Below are positions 26,064 through 37,376 of a stretch of DNA of 64,000 nt, in pieces; position 1 is the first letter of the stretch, and every line of letters begins with the position of its first letter. The notes under the pieces were generated by a model. The model saw only the letters and a program-made list of their open reading frames with translations, searched no databases and was not told the DNA's origin. The position numbers and the translations under genes are program-made. Source of the DNA: Ilex aquifolium (lineage: Eukaryota > Streptophyta > Magnoliopsida > Aquifoliales > Aquifoliaceae); the NCBI GenBank assembly GCA_951799425.1, contig OX637394.1:6459501-6523500 (forward strand), read 5' to 3'.

Positions 26064-27315
26064 AGAAAAATTTCATCAACAACCTCTGTAATTACGTGTA
26101 AATTCAAAGGCACACTCTCTCGATTCTAAAACTTCATTGCATCCCTTTTTGATTTATACTTTCAAATCAACAACACCCCATTACCAGTGACTTCTGCTTT
26201 TGTCAGTAGATAAAGTAGTGATTTCACTACATATTCTGTAAAAATGCCAAAATTACCCTTTATTATATAAATAAACTAAAATGTCATCAACTCTTTCTCC
26301 ATTATATATGCCCAAGCCAACCAACTAACAAGCGTGATTTCCATCATCATGTTATCCCAATGAATTTTTATCATTAAAGAGTTCCACCATACATTTGTTA
26401 TAATATTATTACTTATTTGGTTACATAATCGAGTTTTTACAATTTTTATAGTTAAAAATATTTTTTCTATGATAAAATTTATAATCGATAAAATCAATGT
26501 CAAAATCTCATCAATTTCTAACTGCTCTGCTACCGTCTATTCTCCACAACATCACCCGACCACTCTTTACACATCACCCTTTATATATAAATACAAAATT
26601 TAAATATTATTTGATAAAATTTAATATTAATTGTATAAATTTGGTCTTAATTTGATAAATTTAAATATTAATTTAGAGTTAATTTGATAAAATTTAATGT
26701 TAGTTAAAAAAATTTGAATATTACTTTAATGAAATTAAATGTTCATTTGGTGTTAAATTAAAATAGGTTAAATGTTAAATTAATATAATTTAATATATTA
26801 AATTTTAATTTAATAAAATTAAATATCAATTTAGTATTGATTTGACAAAATTAAATAATAATTTAATGTTAAATTAAATAAATAATATTAACCTGATGAA
26901 ATGAAATATTAAATTAATATAAGTAAATGTTAATTTGATAAAATTAAATATCAATTTTGTGTTGATTAATGAGAAAAAATGTTAATTTAGTTTAAATTAA
27001 ATAAAAAATATTTATTTAATAAAATTAAATATTAAATAGATAAACCTAAAAACTAATATAATAAAACTAAAAAAGAGTGCATTAAAATTTCAAAATCGGA
27101 TAAGAGTGTTATTAGAGTTAAGTCTATTAACATGGTGTTGTTAATGTTAAGTTTATTTACAAGGAATGCGGATAAAACTTATCCTATAAAATACTCAAAA
27201 GTATTTTTGTAAATCGACCATCACAATGACAGGAAATTGCAGTGAAATTTTAAAATCGAAAAAGAATGTCATTGGATTTAAACCTAATTATAAAAGGTAT
27301 GAATGAAATTTTTCC
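26064..27315. mobile_element. Long-TIR MULE-like element with internal AT repeats
   Basis: About 1,252 bp. The left arm starts AGAAAAATTTCATCAACAACC and includes TCTAAAACTTCATTGCATCC; the right end mirrors these (GTGAAATTTTAAAATCG, then GAATGAAATTTTTCC). Flanks are TATTATTTA and TACTATTTA, a 9-bp duplication with one mismatch. The interior (about 26585-27060) is a degenerate tandem array of short TTAATTTGATAAAATTAAAT-like units. A second arm of this family, split by a Helitron, is at 48633. Confidence 0.75.
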
Positions 27316-27458
27316 TACTATTTATTGAAATTTACTACTAATTTAATAATTGTGATAGATTAAATATTTTTACAAATAACATTTTCCAAAGTTTAGATAG
27401 TATTACTCATCTTGGAATCTCACACAAAGCTATTGCTAATTTGCTGCAAAGCTTGTAA

Positions 27459-27700
27459 GAGCAACTCTAATTCATTCTCTATTTCCTTTTTTTTTTTAGT
27501 TATTTGGCCTCTACAAATTCTCTATCTCTCTCTCTCTCTCCATATATATATATATATTGCAATCCCTTTTAATTATTAGAAATTAGTAAAAATTAGGTGA
27601 AGTAATTAGTAATTAATTAAAATAGAGAGAAAGCGTGATTGAAATAAACTTGTAAAAAACTTGTAAAAATGACTCTCTAAAATAAATAATGTAATATTTA
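27459..27700. repeat. Eroded Harbinger-type MITE relative
   Basis: Starts TAA then GAGCAACTCTAATTCATTCTCTATTTCC, which matches one end of the 46063 MITE, then a (CT)n/(TA)n tract. The other end is not recognisable, so it is a truncated or diverged relative. Confidence 0.45.
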
Positions 27701-27999
27701 AATATATTTTCAAGAAAAAACCCTCTCATGTTCATCAATCTATCAGATTTGCAACCATTTTAAACATTTTTAAAACCTTTCAAAACACAAAAAATAACAA
27801 AGTAATTGAGCTTTAGGAAAAATTTCACCTAACCCATGAAAAATACATTTTCTTTTCAGAAAATAAAAAGTGAAAAACACATATGCAAAAGATTACATAC
27901 AGTATTATATACTTTGAATATATACAATCAGAAAAATACATGGTTGCATATATATTTAAATATACAAACCCGAGAAAGATAGAGAAAATAAAGATGTGG

Positions 28000-28420
28000 G
28001 TATAATCCAGGCCCTCTCATCAGGAGAAAGGAATCAGAGAGGGCAGACATGATGACCCGTTTCAAATTCAATTTCTGTGCACATTACCATGCTTCCTTCA
28101 TTCTCAAAACAATCCAGAGCATCGGCTTATTGTACACAGATCTAATCTTTCTTCTTTTTTTTCGATTCTACGAAAAAAAACAAAAAAAAAAAACAGATCG
28201 GCAACATGAGTACGACACTTGATACAACACAAAACTCTCATATATTTCTCAACAATTTTGGGAAAAAATTAGACTAAAAGCAAAACGAGAGGTTACTCAC
28301 GCTCACCAAAATAGATGATGGAGAAGAGAGATTCAGAGGGCTGGACACTGCGGGGGTTGTAATGCATCTCCATCTCCTACTCGGGTTTTATAGTGGCTTA
28401 GTGGAGATGTTAGGGTTTTC
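28000..28420 (-). promoter_or_regulatory. Promoter-like block with telo-box and TATA, minus strand; possible unannotated transcript
   Basis: On the minus strand AAACCCTAA (telo-box, 28410-28418) is followed about 20 bp on by TATAAAAC (28385-28392). A leader comes next, then a plausible donor GTGAGC at 28306. No conserved ORF follows: the longest frames are very short (one starts MLWIVLRMKEAW then stops). The segment 28000-28420 is clearly less AT-rich than its surroundings. It could be a non-coding RNA gene, or the detached 5' end of a ribosomal-protein-like gene. I cannot name a product. Confidence 0.35.
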
Positions 28421-29792
28421 GCCTCTCCATTACCAAAAGACTTAAGAGCCCCCATCCCTTTATTGTGAAATGACGATATTGCCCAACCAGCCCCGTCCCT
28501 TTTCGTGAGTCCACATGTCTTAGGGCTTTTCCCCTTCCTATGGGCTATGGCACCGCGTTTTGGATCTACCCTAATTCTTGGCAGTTGGGATTGTAATTAG
28601 CAGTGAGTCCACTTGTCCTTGGGCTTAACCGGGGCCTATGAGACTACTTGACTGATCAGGCAATGTAAACGGGGTTATTTTTGACGGAACTAGTAACAGA
28701 AATTAACAAAAATATTACCTTGTATCACTTTTAATACATTAAGAGTACAATATACAAAATTTAATTTTTTAGGGTGCAACACTTCTCAATTCAAGTCACA
28801 TATTTCTCTTAGATACTATGTTTATATGGTGACGTGGTGTTCTACGGGTGTAAAATGTAATTCTCCCTAAAACTTTAGTATCAATCCTTTGAATTTGGTT
28901 GAAATTAAGAGAATCATATTATTGATTTTGGGCCAAAATCTTTCTTTTCCATGTTTGCCCGGAGTTCTCTTGAAATTTTCAAATACTGGGGCCAAAATCT
29001 TCATCTCATTATTTGTTCTATAGAATTGGCCCACAAGGAGTACCACAATTTTATGAGCGAAACAAGCGCCTACATGGCTTCGATTCTACCATACATGCGC
29101 GCGCCGTCTGCTCGCCACGACCCGACGGGGCCAGGTACAGGTGTGGTTTAGACCAAGCCCTATCATTTTGGAGAAAATTCGTTTAATTAATTAGGTGTAA
29201 ATTTCTTAATCTGGAATTTAATTTTTGACATCCATTGGATCAGTCCGTTGAATGTCTGTTCATAGATTTCTGGATGCATGTGTCTACTGGGTTGCATTCG
29301 TTCATATGGTGACTATCCGGATTAGTCACCATTCTCTCTATAAATAACTCAGTCACATAATCATTTTGCATCCAATACATTTGTAGTCATTTAAGGTAGT
29401 CTCATACATCATTAAGACAGTCTACATTTAGAAAGTACACAACACAATTTCTGGTTCGCTGAACGGGTAGATTGGAGTACTACTTCTACTCGTGTGGGGC
29501 CGAAATATGTCTTAAGGACATAGTGTCAAATATTAACCTTCATCTACTTAAAGTTCAATAACAATTCATGTTCTGCAAACGGGTTAGTATTTATATTGGT
29601 TTGACAAACAGTTACGTGTAACTGTTTTTTTAAAACTATTATAAATGTTTCGTTAATTCTTCTGTATAACTGTTTCGCACTTGATTGTTACTGTTTTATT
29701 CTAAGTTACACAATATCAGAAATTTCAATAAGTGATTTTACTATATTTGGAATACCACAAACAACAATTTCAACATACATAATTAACTTGTC
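28421..29792. other. Intergenic DNA, no gene seen
   Basis: No coding signal. The part 29300-29480 has a CTCTATAAATAACTCAG TATA-like block and leader-like sequence that could belong to an eroded repeat, but no paired end was found. Confidence 0.5.
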
Positions 29793-29973
29793 GGGAAATG
29801 CTATTTGAACCTAATTTGGGGACCTTATTTAGAAACCTAATGATGTACAACCATTGGATTGGTTGTGGGCTCCATCTAACATTGGAACTCACAACTAATC
29901 CAATGGTTGCATTCAAGCCACATCATTAGGTCCCCAAATAAGGTCCCAAAATAAGGTCCCTGTAGCATTGCTC
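29793..29973. mobile_element. MULE-type MITE, GAGCAATG family, copy 3
   Basis: A long imperfect palindrome. The left end is GGGAAATGCTA and the right end read in reverse is GAGCAATGCTA, with arms sharing GGGGACCTTATTT and CCTAATGATGT. No clear flanking duplication, because the right flank is a T-run. Confidence 0.7.
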
Positions 29974-30315
29974 TTTTTTTTTTCCTTCTTATTTTCCTTC
30001 TTTACTAAATATGATGTTTTATTTATCCTTCAAATTTTTCATTTTTTCAATTTTTCATCTATCTATTTTTCTATCATACCAAACAAAGAATTAGGTTGAC
30101 TCAAGTAGTGGATTATGTTAGCAAAGAGAGAAATGAAAACACAGTCAACAAACGTTTAGGATGAGTTCATGAAGGGTTAATCCTAATTCCTACCAATGAT
30201 TTAAAAAAAGGTTTGACATGTTGATGGAACAACTTTCTGGTCACTTTGTCTTCATTGTTGCTCCTTTAGCTTTTCTGATCAGTATCTTTCTGTGGTGTTG
30301 TGGGTTTTGCTTCGT

Positions 30316-31924
30316 TTACCTTCCCATGCAAAGCATCCCATTACAAGGATGGCCAAATCGCATCATGTAACATCTCAGTTTCTTAACATCCGATTGCTTG
30401 AGAGGTTTTAGCATGAACTCTTGAGCTCCTTCTTCCAAACACCTATTTGAGTCCAAAAAAGAAAAAAGTAGGGAAAAAAGGAAGAACATAAATAAATATG
30501 GATCAACATCACCATGTTATTCATAAATTTCATATAAAAGAAAGATTGAAGTTTATAATATAAGCGAGTGATTTACTTGTTGATTCGGGTTGGAACGTTT
30601 TCAGATGACACAATTACTACAGGTATCTCTCTCAAGTTAGATGATTCCTGTTAGCCAAAAAGACAAAAAAAAGATTAATTACATTCATCAATCCTCATGA
30701 AATGCAATTGTACTCATCAGGTTTAAATTACCTTAACTTTTTTAAGTAGCTCATATCCCGTCATTCCTGGCATACAATAGTCGGTAATTATCAAGTTTAC
30801 CTTCAAGTCCAGCAAGAAAGTGAGTTTCGTTTAATATTGGAATTCGCAACTAATCAAATGAATACATTAAATTAGGTCTCTATAGTCTTGCTAAAACAAA
30901 CACACGATATCCATGTGGTTGCCAGGATGACAAGAGAAATTAAAGTTGCATATCTTAGAATAACACTGAGATTGATAAATTTTCATTTTTGGTCTGAGCT
31001 GCAAGGAAAGGATCAACACTTACACTGTTGGCAATGGTGTGTTGTCCATCTCCCAAACCCAGAAACTCCAATGCTCTCTGCCCGTTCTCTGCTGTAGTCA
31101 CTGCCACAACGATGCGCCATCGATAGATAATTTTGTGTTAACATCGAGAAATATAGTTAGTAATTCAATAATTATATCAAAATGATTTAAAATAATAAAT
31201 GGTTCGTATTCATTATGCCCAAAAAAATAATGGGCCAATAAGCGATTGACCAAGATTAAGTTATAACCACATCGGGATCCGCATATATGTTAAAACCCCT
31301 CCGGTGGAAATAGGTACAATTTCTATCGAGCCACATAAATCTCGTATTCGCTGTTTTTTTTTTTAAAATGTTAATATTAAATGTTAATATTAATTGTTCA
31401 CCATGGCACATTTGGCAACAAAATTATGTATGGAAGAGAAGTATGTAGAGCACATCAAGTCTATGAGTAGTGGGTTAGCATTAACACTAATGCTATTGAG
31501 ACATAATTGAAGAACATAATTTGGGGACATAATGAGTTGTCACCAATGAAATGATAGTGAAATATATTTAATGATGGGTCCCATTGTAGCATTAAATGAA
31601 TTCATTATCATTTTATTGATGACAACTCATTATGTCCCCATGTCCATAAATTATGTCCCCATAGCATTGCTCTAGCATTAAAACTCTAGCATTAACATGA
31701 AGACAGCAAATGAAAATAAATAAATAAAGATGGAGAAGAATGTATTTATGAAAGGTAAAAGATGAGACTTGAGAGGAGAAATTAAGGGAAATACCTTTGC
31801 ATGCGCAGTTGGTGAGAAGCCTCTCAATCAATTTGCGGTCCACTAAACTGTCATCAACAGCTAAAACATGAGGTCTCTCTTCTTCAACCAAACCCTTTGA
31901 AGACGATGAAGAAGAAGAAGCCAT
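30316..31924 (-). CDS. ARR17: Type-A response regulator, ARR16/17 clade, 5 exons
   Basis: Exons 31795-31924, 31024-31100, 30732-30800, 30577-30647, 30316-30442; 157 aa starting [11 protein letters not shown]. It is a single receiver domain with a short tail. Acidic pocket D24/D25 (VDDSLVDR), phosphoacceptor D76 ([13 protein letters not shown]), Ser/Thr switch at VSSENVP, and conserved Lys K128 (FMLKP) are all present. Type-A regulators take phosphate from His-phosphotransfer proteins and damp cytokinin signalling. The match to ARR17 (CKVTTAENG, KVKESSNL, PTRINKCL) is close from memory. No DNA-binding Myb domain, so not type B. Intron 1 carries a MITE at 31485 and a MITE fragment lies in intron 2. 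In Populus and Salix the ARR17 orthologue controls sex, which is only family knowledge here. Confidence 0.92.
30824..30892. repeat. Fragment of the GAGCAATG MITE family in intron 2 of the response regulator
   Basis: About 65 bp matching the right half of the 29793 element (AATATTGGAATTCGCAACTAAT, then TTAGGTC and TAGTCTTGCT). It abuts exon 3 of the response regulator and may contribute the polypyrimidine side of that intron. Confidence 0.55.
31485..31672. mobile_element. MULE-type MITE, GAGCAATG family, copy 2, in ARR17 intron 1
   Basis: 188 bp, strongly palindromic. Left end CACTAATGCTATTGAGACATAA; right end in reverse GAGCAATGCTATGGGGACATAA. It is flanked by a perfect 9-bp duplication TAGCATTAA (31476-31484 and 31673-31681). 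No ORF. It lies in the first intron of the response regulator. Confidence 0.88.
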
Positions 31925-34900
31925 TTTTCTTCTTCTCCTCTCCCAATAACCAAACAACCCACAAATCCTTTGAAGAAGAAAACAAAGGACTGCCTATTGT
32001 AAACCAGACACAAAAACAAAACGTATTCTGAGTTTCTGACAAAACCACACCACCCAAAGGTACAACTGTGAACTCTGCTTTGGAGAGAGAGAGAGAGGGT
32101 TGGGGGGGCCTGTAATATATAGTGAACAAAGAGAGCACACATATGCATTCGTGTATGACTATGAAGAATGGGAAAGAGTAAGAAATCGTAATAATATCGG
32201 GTCACAGATATTTCGTGATCTTTTTGGGTCATTGGGATACGATTGCAGACGCAGAAACAGAGGAGAGAGAGAGAGAGAGACCCTTTCTTCTTTATATCTC
32301 TAACCCTTCTTCCTCCTAATCCTTTCCACTTCCAACATATCCTCTGAGAATCAGATCGCTCTACAGAGATCCATCCAGATCAGTACTGAATCCACCCTTT
32401 TCTGACTTTTTTTGAACTTGTACTTTCCCCACACACACACAAAAACGGTCCTTACTACAAAATATGTCTTCACTTTTATATGGATCCGGATTATCTTGGT
32501 TTGTCATTATACTACTGATAGCTATAAAATATGGGCCTGTTTGTACCCGACTGAAAACTTCAGTGTCTTTTGACTTATAGAGGAAAAAAAGTTTGATTCC
32601 TTTTAATTTGGATTTGAACTTATTTGGCATTTGGGTGATTTTTTTATTAATCTTTTGGATAAAAATAATTTTTATCGGTATCAAGGAAAAACCAACTAAA
32701 AAAAAAAAAAATCAAGGAAAAGCTGAAAATAGAGTTTAAGACTTTCAAGGAAAAATCGATTTTTTTTGGAAAACTCTAAACGCTCTGACTTTTTTATTTT
32801 ATTTTTTAAACCATTTGTTTGGCAGCCAAAGAATCCAGCTCCAAACGGGCTATGCCTCTTTTTGCTGTCTCCGCAGTTCATTGGAACAGTGAGGAACCAT
32901 AACTGAAACTGATCCCATGACTTGCTCATGTCAAGATTGCCATCCCTCACAAACTTACCAATCTTAGTTAAGCATGTTATCTTTCCTACTTATAATAATC
33001 TATTAACACCTAATTTATTAGTTTTAATAAATTAAGTCAAAAAATTTAGTATAAATTGTATTACTCTTCTAGTTATAGTGTTTTGGGGTGGAATTTATGT
33101 GTATCAATCAAAATTCGTTTCTAGTTCAACTCAGAATTATTAATATTTGGCAAAGATTTTCAATATTCTTTTTCTTTTTGAAAAAAAAATACACATAAAC
33201 AACACAAAATATCATTAATTTGCATGATTTTTCATGGTTTAAACACATGTTTGGTTTGGAAATAATACAAGATAGGATTGAACAATTCATTCCGCTCCAA
33301 TCCGTATTAGTAATAATAATTGATCCTCTTTTTATTCTATCCATATTATTCTAATATCAATATCATATTTAGATGAGGTATTAAGTTCAAAAGAATTAAA
33401 AAAAAAACCCTTAAACTAATACATAATTCTTTGGCCTCTAAGAATAGTATTCTCATTTTGGATGTTAATATCAATCATGTTCACTTAATATCACCTATTA
33501 TATCAGCTCCTCTGTCATGCGTTAGCATGGTGGTTTAAAACGGTTTGGATCTTTGGGGCCAGGTTCCAGTTCGAAGGAGTAATCTATATAAGTGTAGACA
33601 CTCTGCACAAAAAAAAAAAATTTTTTTTTTACCTATTATATGACATTGATTTATATCAAGTATTAAGTGTGTTATATGACACTTTAGCATTCGATCAGTA
33701 CTAAAATATCTTTAATATCGGGACTATAACTTGATATTAAATGACGAAAAGATTAATTTAGTCAAATCTCATCTTTTAATACCCCCAACAAACATTGTAA
33801 AGTGAAGGATCTTGGGCGGGGCAGGGGCAGGGTGGAGCGGGACAATAACCATTAAGATATGATAAATTGATTGTGTTAAATTTGAGAACGACTACAATAC
33901 CGAAAGTGATTATATTAAAAATTAAAATAGACTTAATTTAATGTCATCATTAATCTAACTGTAAATTTTAATATTAAATGGAACTCATTTTCAATCTAAC
34001 AATTATAGTTGATTTGATCCCCTGATTAAATGGAAAATATTATCGCTTCGCTTCGCTTCCCTAAATACAACAAGTAGTTTGCAATAACCTCAGAATTAGT
34101 AAAGATGAATCGTTAGTTTTGAGGGAGAGATGTTTATAGGTTAATGATGTGGTAAACAAGATTATTTACTATAATTTAATATTTTGAGTAGGGGACAACT
34201 TTCGTGCCAAACATAGGACAAGTAGGGCCAAAAATGTATTTAGTCCAAGTCCAACCCTCCAATTTTGTACCAGCCTTAATGTGCATGTTGGGTCAAAGGG
34301 CTTTAATATAAGAAAACCGTAGCCCACATTTCAAATGCCCATCGACTCGATGAAGAACACATAATGGGCTATGGCCTCGGATCCTCTTTAGCATCAATTT
34401 AAATTTTTTTGATGAGCTCAAATCATTCCAATCAACCTTTGCATATGTGACTATAATTAAATTCCGACTACACACAATCGAATTTAACAGTCAAACTAAG
34501 AACATCAAAATATTAGGAATGGATATGAGACACTCGGATTTCAATTAACATAGTAGTCTCATATTTAGTGTTTAATCTAATGTGAAAATCAATGTCATTT
34601 TCTTATGTTTTTAGGAAAGAAGTTATATTTAGAAAGGAAATTAATTTTAAGAAAATAACTTGATTTTGGAATAAACTTAAATTTTAAGAATGAGCTTCAT
34701 TTTGAGATTTTGTATTTTTAAAAAAAAAAAAAAATACCTAAGCAATATAGATATGAAATTACTAACATTAGTCATGGTTTAGAGAACCCACCATCTATGA
34801 AAATTTGATTACGATAGTAATCTTACTAATAACAGTTCTGAATGATCAACGAAATTTGTAATATCATTTCATTACCATTGCCACACCTATTCCCCCCCTC

Positions 34901-35592
34901 CTCCACCTCGTTCTAACATTATTAAAAAATTCTTTACTAATAAGCTAAATAAATAATTTATAAAAATTTAAATATAAAGTAGTTAATAAAGATGGTGATA
35001 AATTAAAATATGTCATAGTTGTCAAAAAGTTTGAAGTGATTACATAAGCCACATGTCAAAATCCAATCAAAGGATGGCAATTAAATAATTCAAAATTAAA
35101 AAAAAAAAAAATTTGAGGAGAGAAGACTTCTCAAAGACTCTCCAATTGATTATTTTAGTATATAATATATATTCACAACTGATAATCTAGAATTTAAAAA
35201 TGAAAATCCCATTCCTAATCAAAATTACTATCCGATAAGTATTGGGTATTCCCCATTCCCAATTTGCCTTAATGATGCCGTTGATGACTTCCACGTGGCA
35301 TCTCCTAATTTTTAAGAGATCTTGCCAACCCATGAAAGTCTCTTAATCCGGGTTAATAACGGATTAACTCTTTTATCAATCGAATCCCTAAATATACCGA
35401 GTTTTTGTTGGATATATCGCCACAAGAGTTTTTGTCATTCAAGGGTTTTGTTTTTTTACAATCTCTTCGCTTATAAGTTTCCTTCTATATACTAAGGTCT
35501 TCGTCTACCAATTCTTTTTGTTGCCGGCTTTGTTTTGGCTATTACCTATCCGGCCACAGAGTCCAGAGTCATCTTTCTTTTTGTATTTTTCC
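31925..35592. other. Intergenic between ARR17-like and ARI genes
   Basis: The first few hundred bases are the promoter and leader of the response regulator, with a GA-repeat at 32079-32098 and another at 32262-32280. The block 33510-33615 ends in a long A-run and could be a SINE-like remnant. The rest is AT-rich with no gene seen. The last ~150 bases before 35593 would be the ARI leader. Confidence 0.5.
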
Positions 35593-37146
35593 ATGGATTC
35601 GGAGGATGATATGTTCCCTGTGATCGACGCCAAATCTCTCAGCGATGACTCCAGCGGCAACAACATCGGCGGCTGCGGTGACTACACCGACAATTACGAC
35701 TCCGATGACAACTCGGCCAGTTGCGATCAGCAGCCCTATAAAGTCCTGAACGAAGACGATATACGCCAGCGTCAAGATGATGATATTGTAAGTATTTCTC
35801 TTGTTCTTTCTGTAACAAGAACAGCTTCATCCATACTATTGCGTCACTATAACTGGAGTGTGAGTGCCGTGCACGAGGCATGGTTTGCCGATGAAGATGG
35901 CGTCCGCGAAGCTGTTGGTTTGTTGAAAAACCCGATTGTTCGATTTCGGAACAAGAGAAAACTGACCTGTGGGATCTGTTTAGAGAAACATCCTGTTGAT
36001 TTGATGAAAACTGCGGGTTGTGGGCACCTTTTTTGCAGTACATGCTGGGGAACGTACATCAGTATATCCATTGGTGATGGCCCTGGTTGCTTGATGCTGA
36101 CATGTCCCGATCCATCGTGTGTTGCTGCTGTGGGGCAAGATATGATTGATATGATGGTTTCTGATGAAGACAAGAGGAAGTATTCTAGGTATCTTCTTCG
36201 ATCTTATGTTGAAGGCAGCAGAAAGATCAAGTGGTGTCCTGGCCCGGGATGTGACTATGCCGTTGAATATGATCTTGGAAGTGGAAACTACGACGTTTCA
36301 TGCCTCTGCTCCTACAGCTTTTGTTGGAATTGCATAGAGGAAGCCCATCGCCCGCTGGACTGTGATACTGTGGCCAAGTGGATAGCTAAGAACAATTCTG
36401 AAGCTGAAAACACCAACTGGATCCTGGCTTTTACTAAGCCTTGTCCGAAGTGCAAGAGACCAATTGAGAAAAATCATGGTTGTATGCACATGACATGCAG
36501 GGCACCTTGTGGCTTTGAATTTTGCTGGGTATGCCTCCGGAAATATCCAACCTGTCAGACTTCATGTAATCAGTATAGGGAAAACAAGGAAGATAATGAT
36601 GAAGCTGCAACGAGAATGAAGGCAAAGAATTATATACAGAGATATACTCATTATTATGAACGCTGGGCAACCAACAAATCGTCAAGGCAGAAAGCTCTAG
36701 CGGATTTACATCTGACGGAAACTCTGCATATTGACAAACTTGGTATAAAACAGGCTCAAAGTAGAGCTGAATTGAAATTCCTCATAGAAGCGTGGTTACA
36801 GATAGTTGAATGTAGGCGGGTTCTATCATGGAGCTACGCATATGGATACTACATACCTGAGCATGAACATGCCAAGAGGCAGTTATTTGAGTATTTGCAA
36901 GGTGATGCTGAGGCTGGCTTAGAAAGGCTTCATCAATGCGCAGAGAAGGAACTACAACCTTTCCTTGATGCTGAGGGCCCTTCTGATGACTTTAACAATT
37001 TCCGCAAAAAGCTAGCTGCACTGACATCAGTGACCCGAAATTTCTTTGAGAACTTGGTTAGGGCATTCGAGAATGGTCTTTCTGATGTGGATTCTCAAGG
37101 AGCTTGCAGCAAACCACAAGATCAAAAGGCGAAGCACCACCAATGA
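35593..37146 (+). CDS. ARI: ARIADNE-type RBR E3 ubiquitin ligase, intronless, C-terminally truncated
   Basis: 517 aa in one exon, starting MDSEDDMF. Acidic N-terminus (1-60), UBA-like segment with LLRHYNWSV (about 60-110), RING1 C126-C171 (CGICLEKH...[10 protein letters not shown]), IBR about 200-265 (CPGPGCDY...CSYSFCWNC), RING2/Rcat about 284-315 with the catalytic Cys at C302 (GCMHMTC), then the Ariadne helical domain ([31 protein letters not shown]). It should pass ubiquitin from E2 to RING2 Cys to substrate. Closest by memory to ARI5/7/8, whose genes have many introns; the absence of introns suggests a retrocopy. The usual RanBP2 zinc finger is missing, and its decayed sequence lies just downstream of the stop. 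The core is intact, so it may still be made. An upstream in-frame TTG at 35518 is not used as start. Confidence 0.88.
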   Translation: MDSEDDMFPVIDAKSLSDDSSGNNIGGCGDYTDNYDSDDNSASCDQQPYKVLNEDDIRQRQDDDIVSISLVLSVTRTASSILLRHYNWSVSAVHEAWFADEDGVREAVGLLKNPIVRFRNKRKLTCGICLEKHPVDLMKTAGCGHLFCSTCWGTYISISIGDGPGCLMLTCPDPSCVAAVGQDMIDMMVSDEDKRKYSRYLLRSYVEGSRKIKWCPGPGCDYAVEYDLGSGNYDVSCLCSYSFCWNCIEEAHRPLDCDTVAKWIAKNNSEAENTNWILAFTKPCPKCKRPIEKNHGCMHMTCRAPCGFEFCWVCLRKYPTCQTSCNQYRENKEDNDEAATRMKAKNYIQRYTHYYERWATNKSSRQKALADLHLTETLHIDKLGIKQAQSRAELKFLIEAWLQIVECRRVLSWSYAYGYYIPEHEHAKRQLFEYLQGDAEAGLERLHQCAEKELQPFLDAEGPSDDFNNFRKKLAALTSVTRNFFENLVRAFENGLSDVDSQGACSKPQDQKAKHHQ

Positions 37147-37156
37147 TATAGGCAGT

Positions 37157-37305
37157 TGGGCATGTGATCAGTGAACTTTATTTGAACTTCAGGTCTCGGA
37201 CCATCTGTCAAACATGCCATCAGCATCACAACCTGGATAGTTTTACCCAGTTGGTAATGGGCATGCGATCACTGCACCTATTTAAATTTCAAGTCACAAG
37301 TGTAG
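37157..37305 (+). pseudogene. Two decayed RanBP2-type zinc-finger repeats, former C-terminus of the ARI gene
   Basis: Copy 1 at about 37157-37236: TGG GCA TGT GAT CAG begins the W-x-C-x-x finger, then TGA stands where the second Cys (TGT) should be. The frame then shifts to a readable SRTICQTCHQHHNL. Copy 2 at 37258-37302 reads WACDHCTYLNFKSQV then TAG, so it holds the first half of a finger. The two copies are about 100 bp apart and alike. They lie beyond, and out of frame with, the ARI stop at 37146. This is loss of the ubiquitin/RNA-binding finger that ends ARI7/8-type proteins. Confidence 0.75.
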
Positions 37306-37376
37306 ATGAAGTAATAATTATATATCCTCTTTGCTTTGATAGAACTCCCAGGAGTGGTATTCAGGGATTTTTATAG

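Noticed and set aside
28018-28060. C/D snoRNA suggested by ATGATGA and a GCCCTCTC/GAGAGGGC stem
   Set aside because: No D box CTGA at a suitable distance and no terminal stem.
29300-29480. Second LTR-like TATA block
   Set aside because: Same reasons: no partner and no boundaries.
33510-33620. Possible SINE ending in an A-run
   Set aside because: A and B boxes too weak and no flanking duplication.
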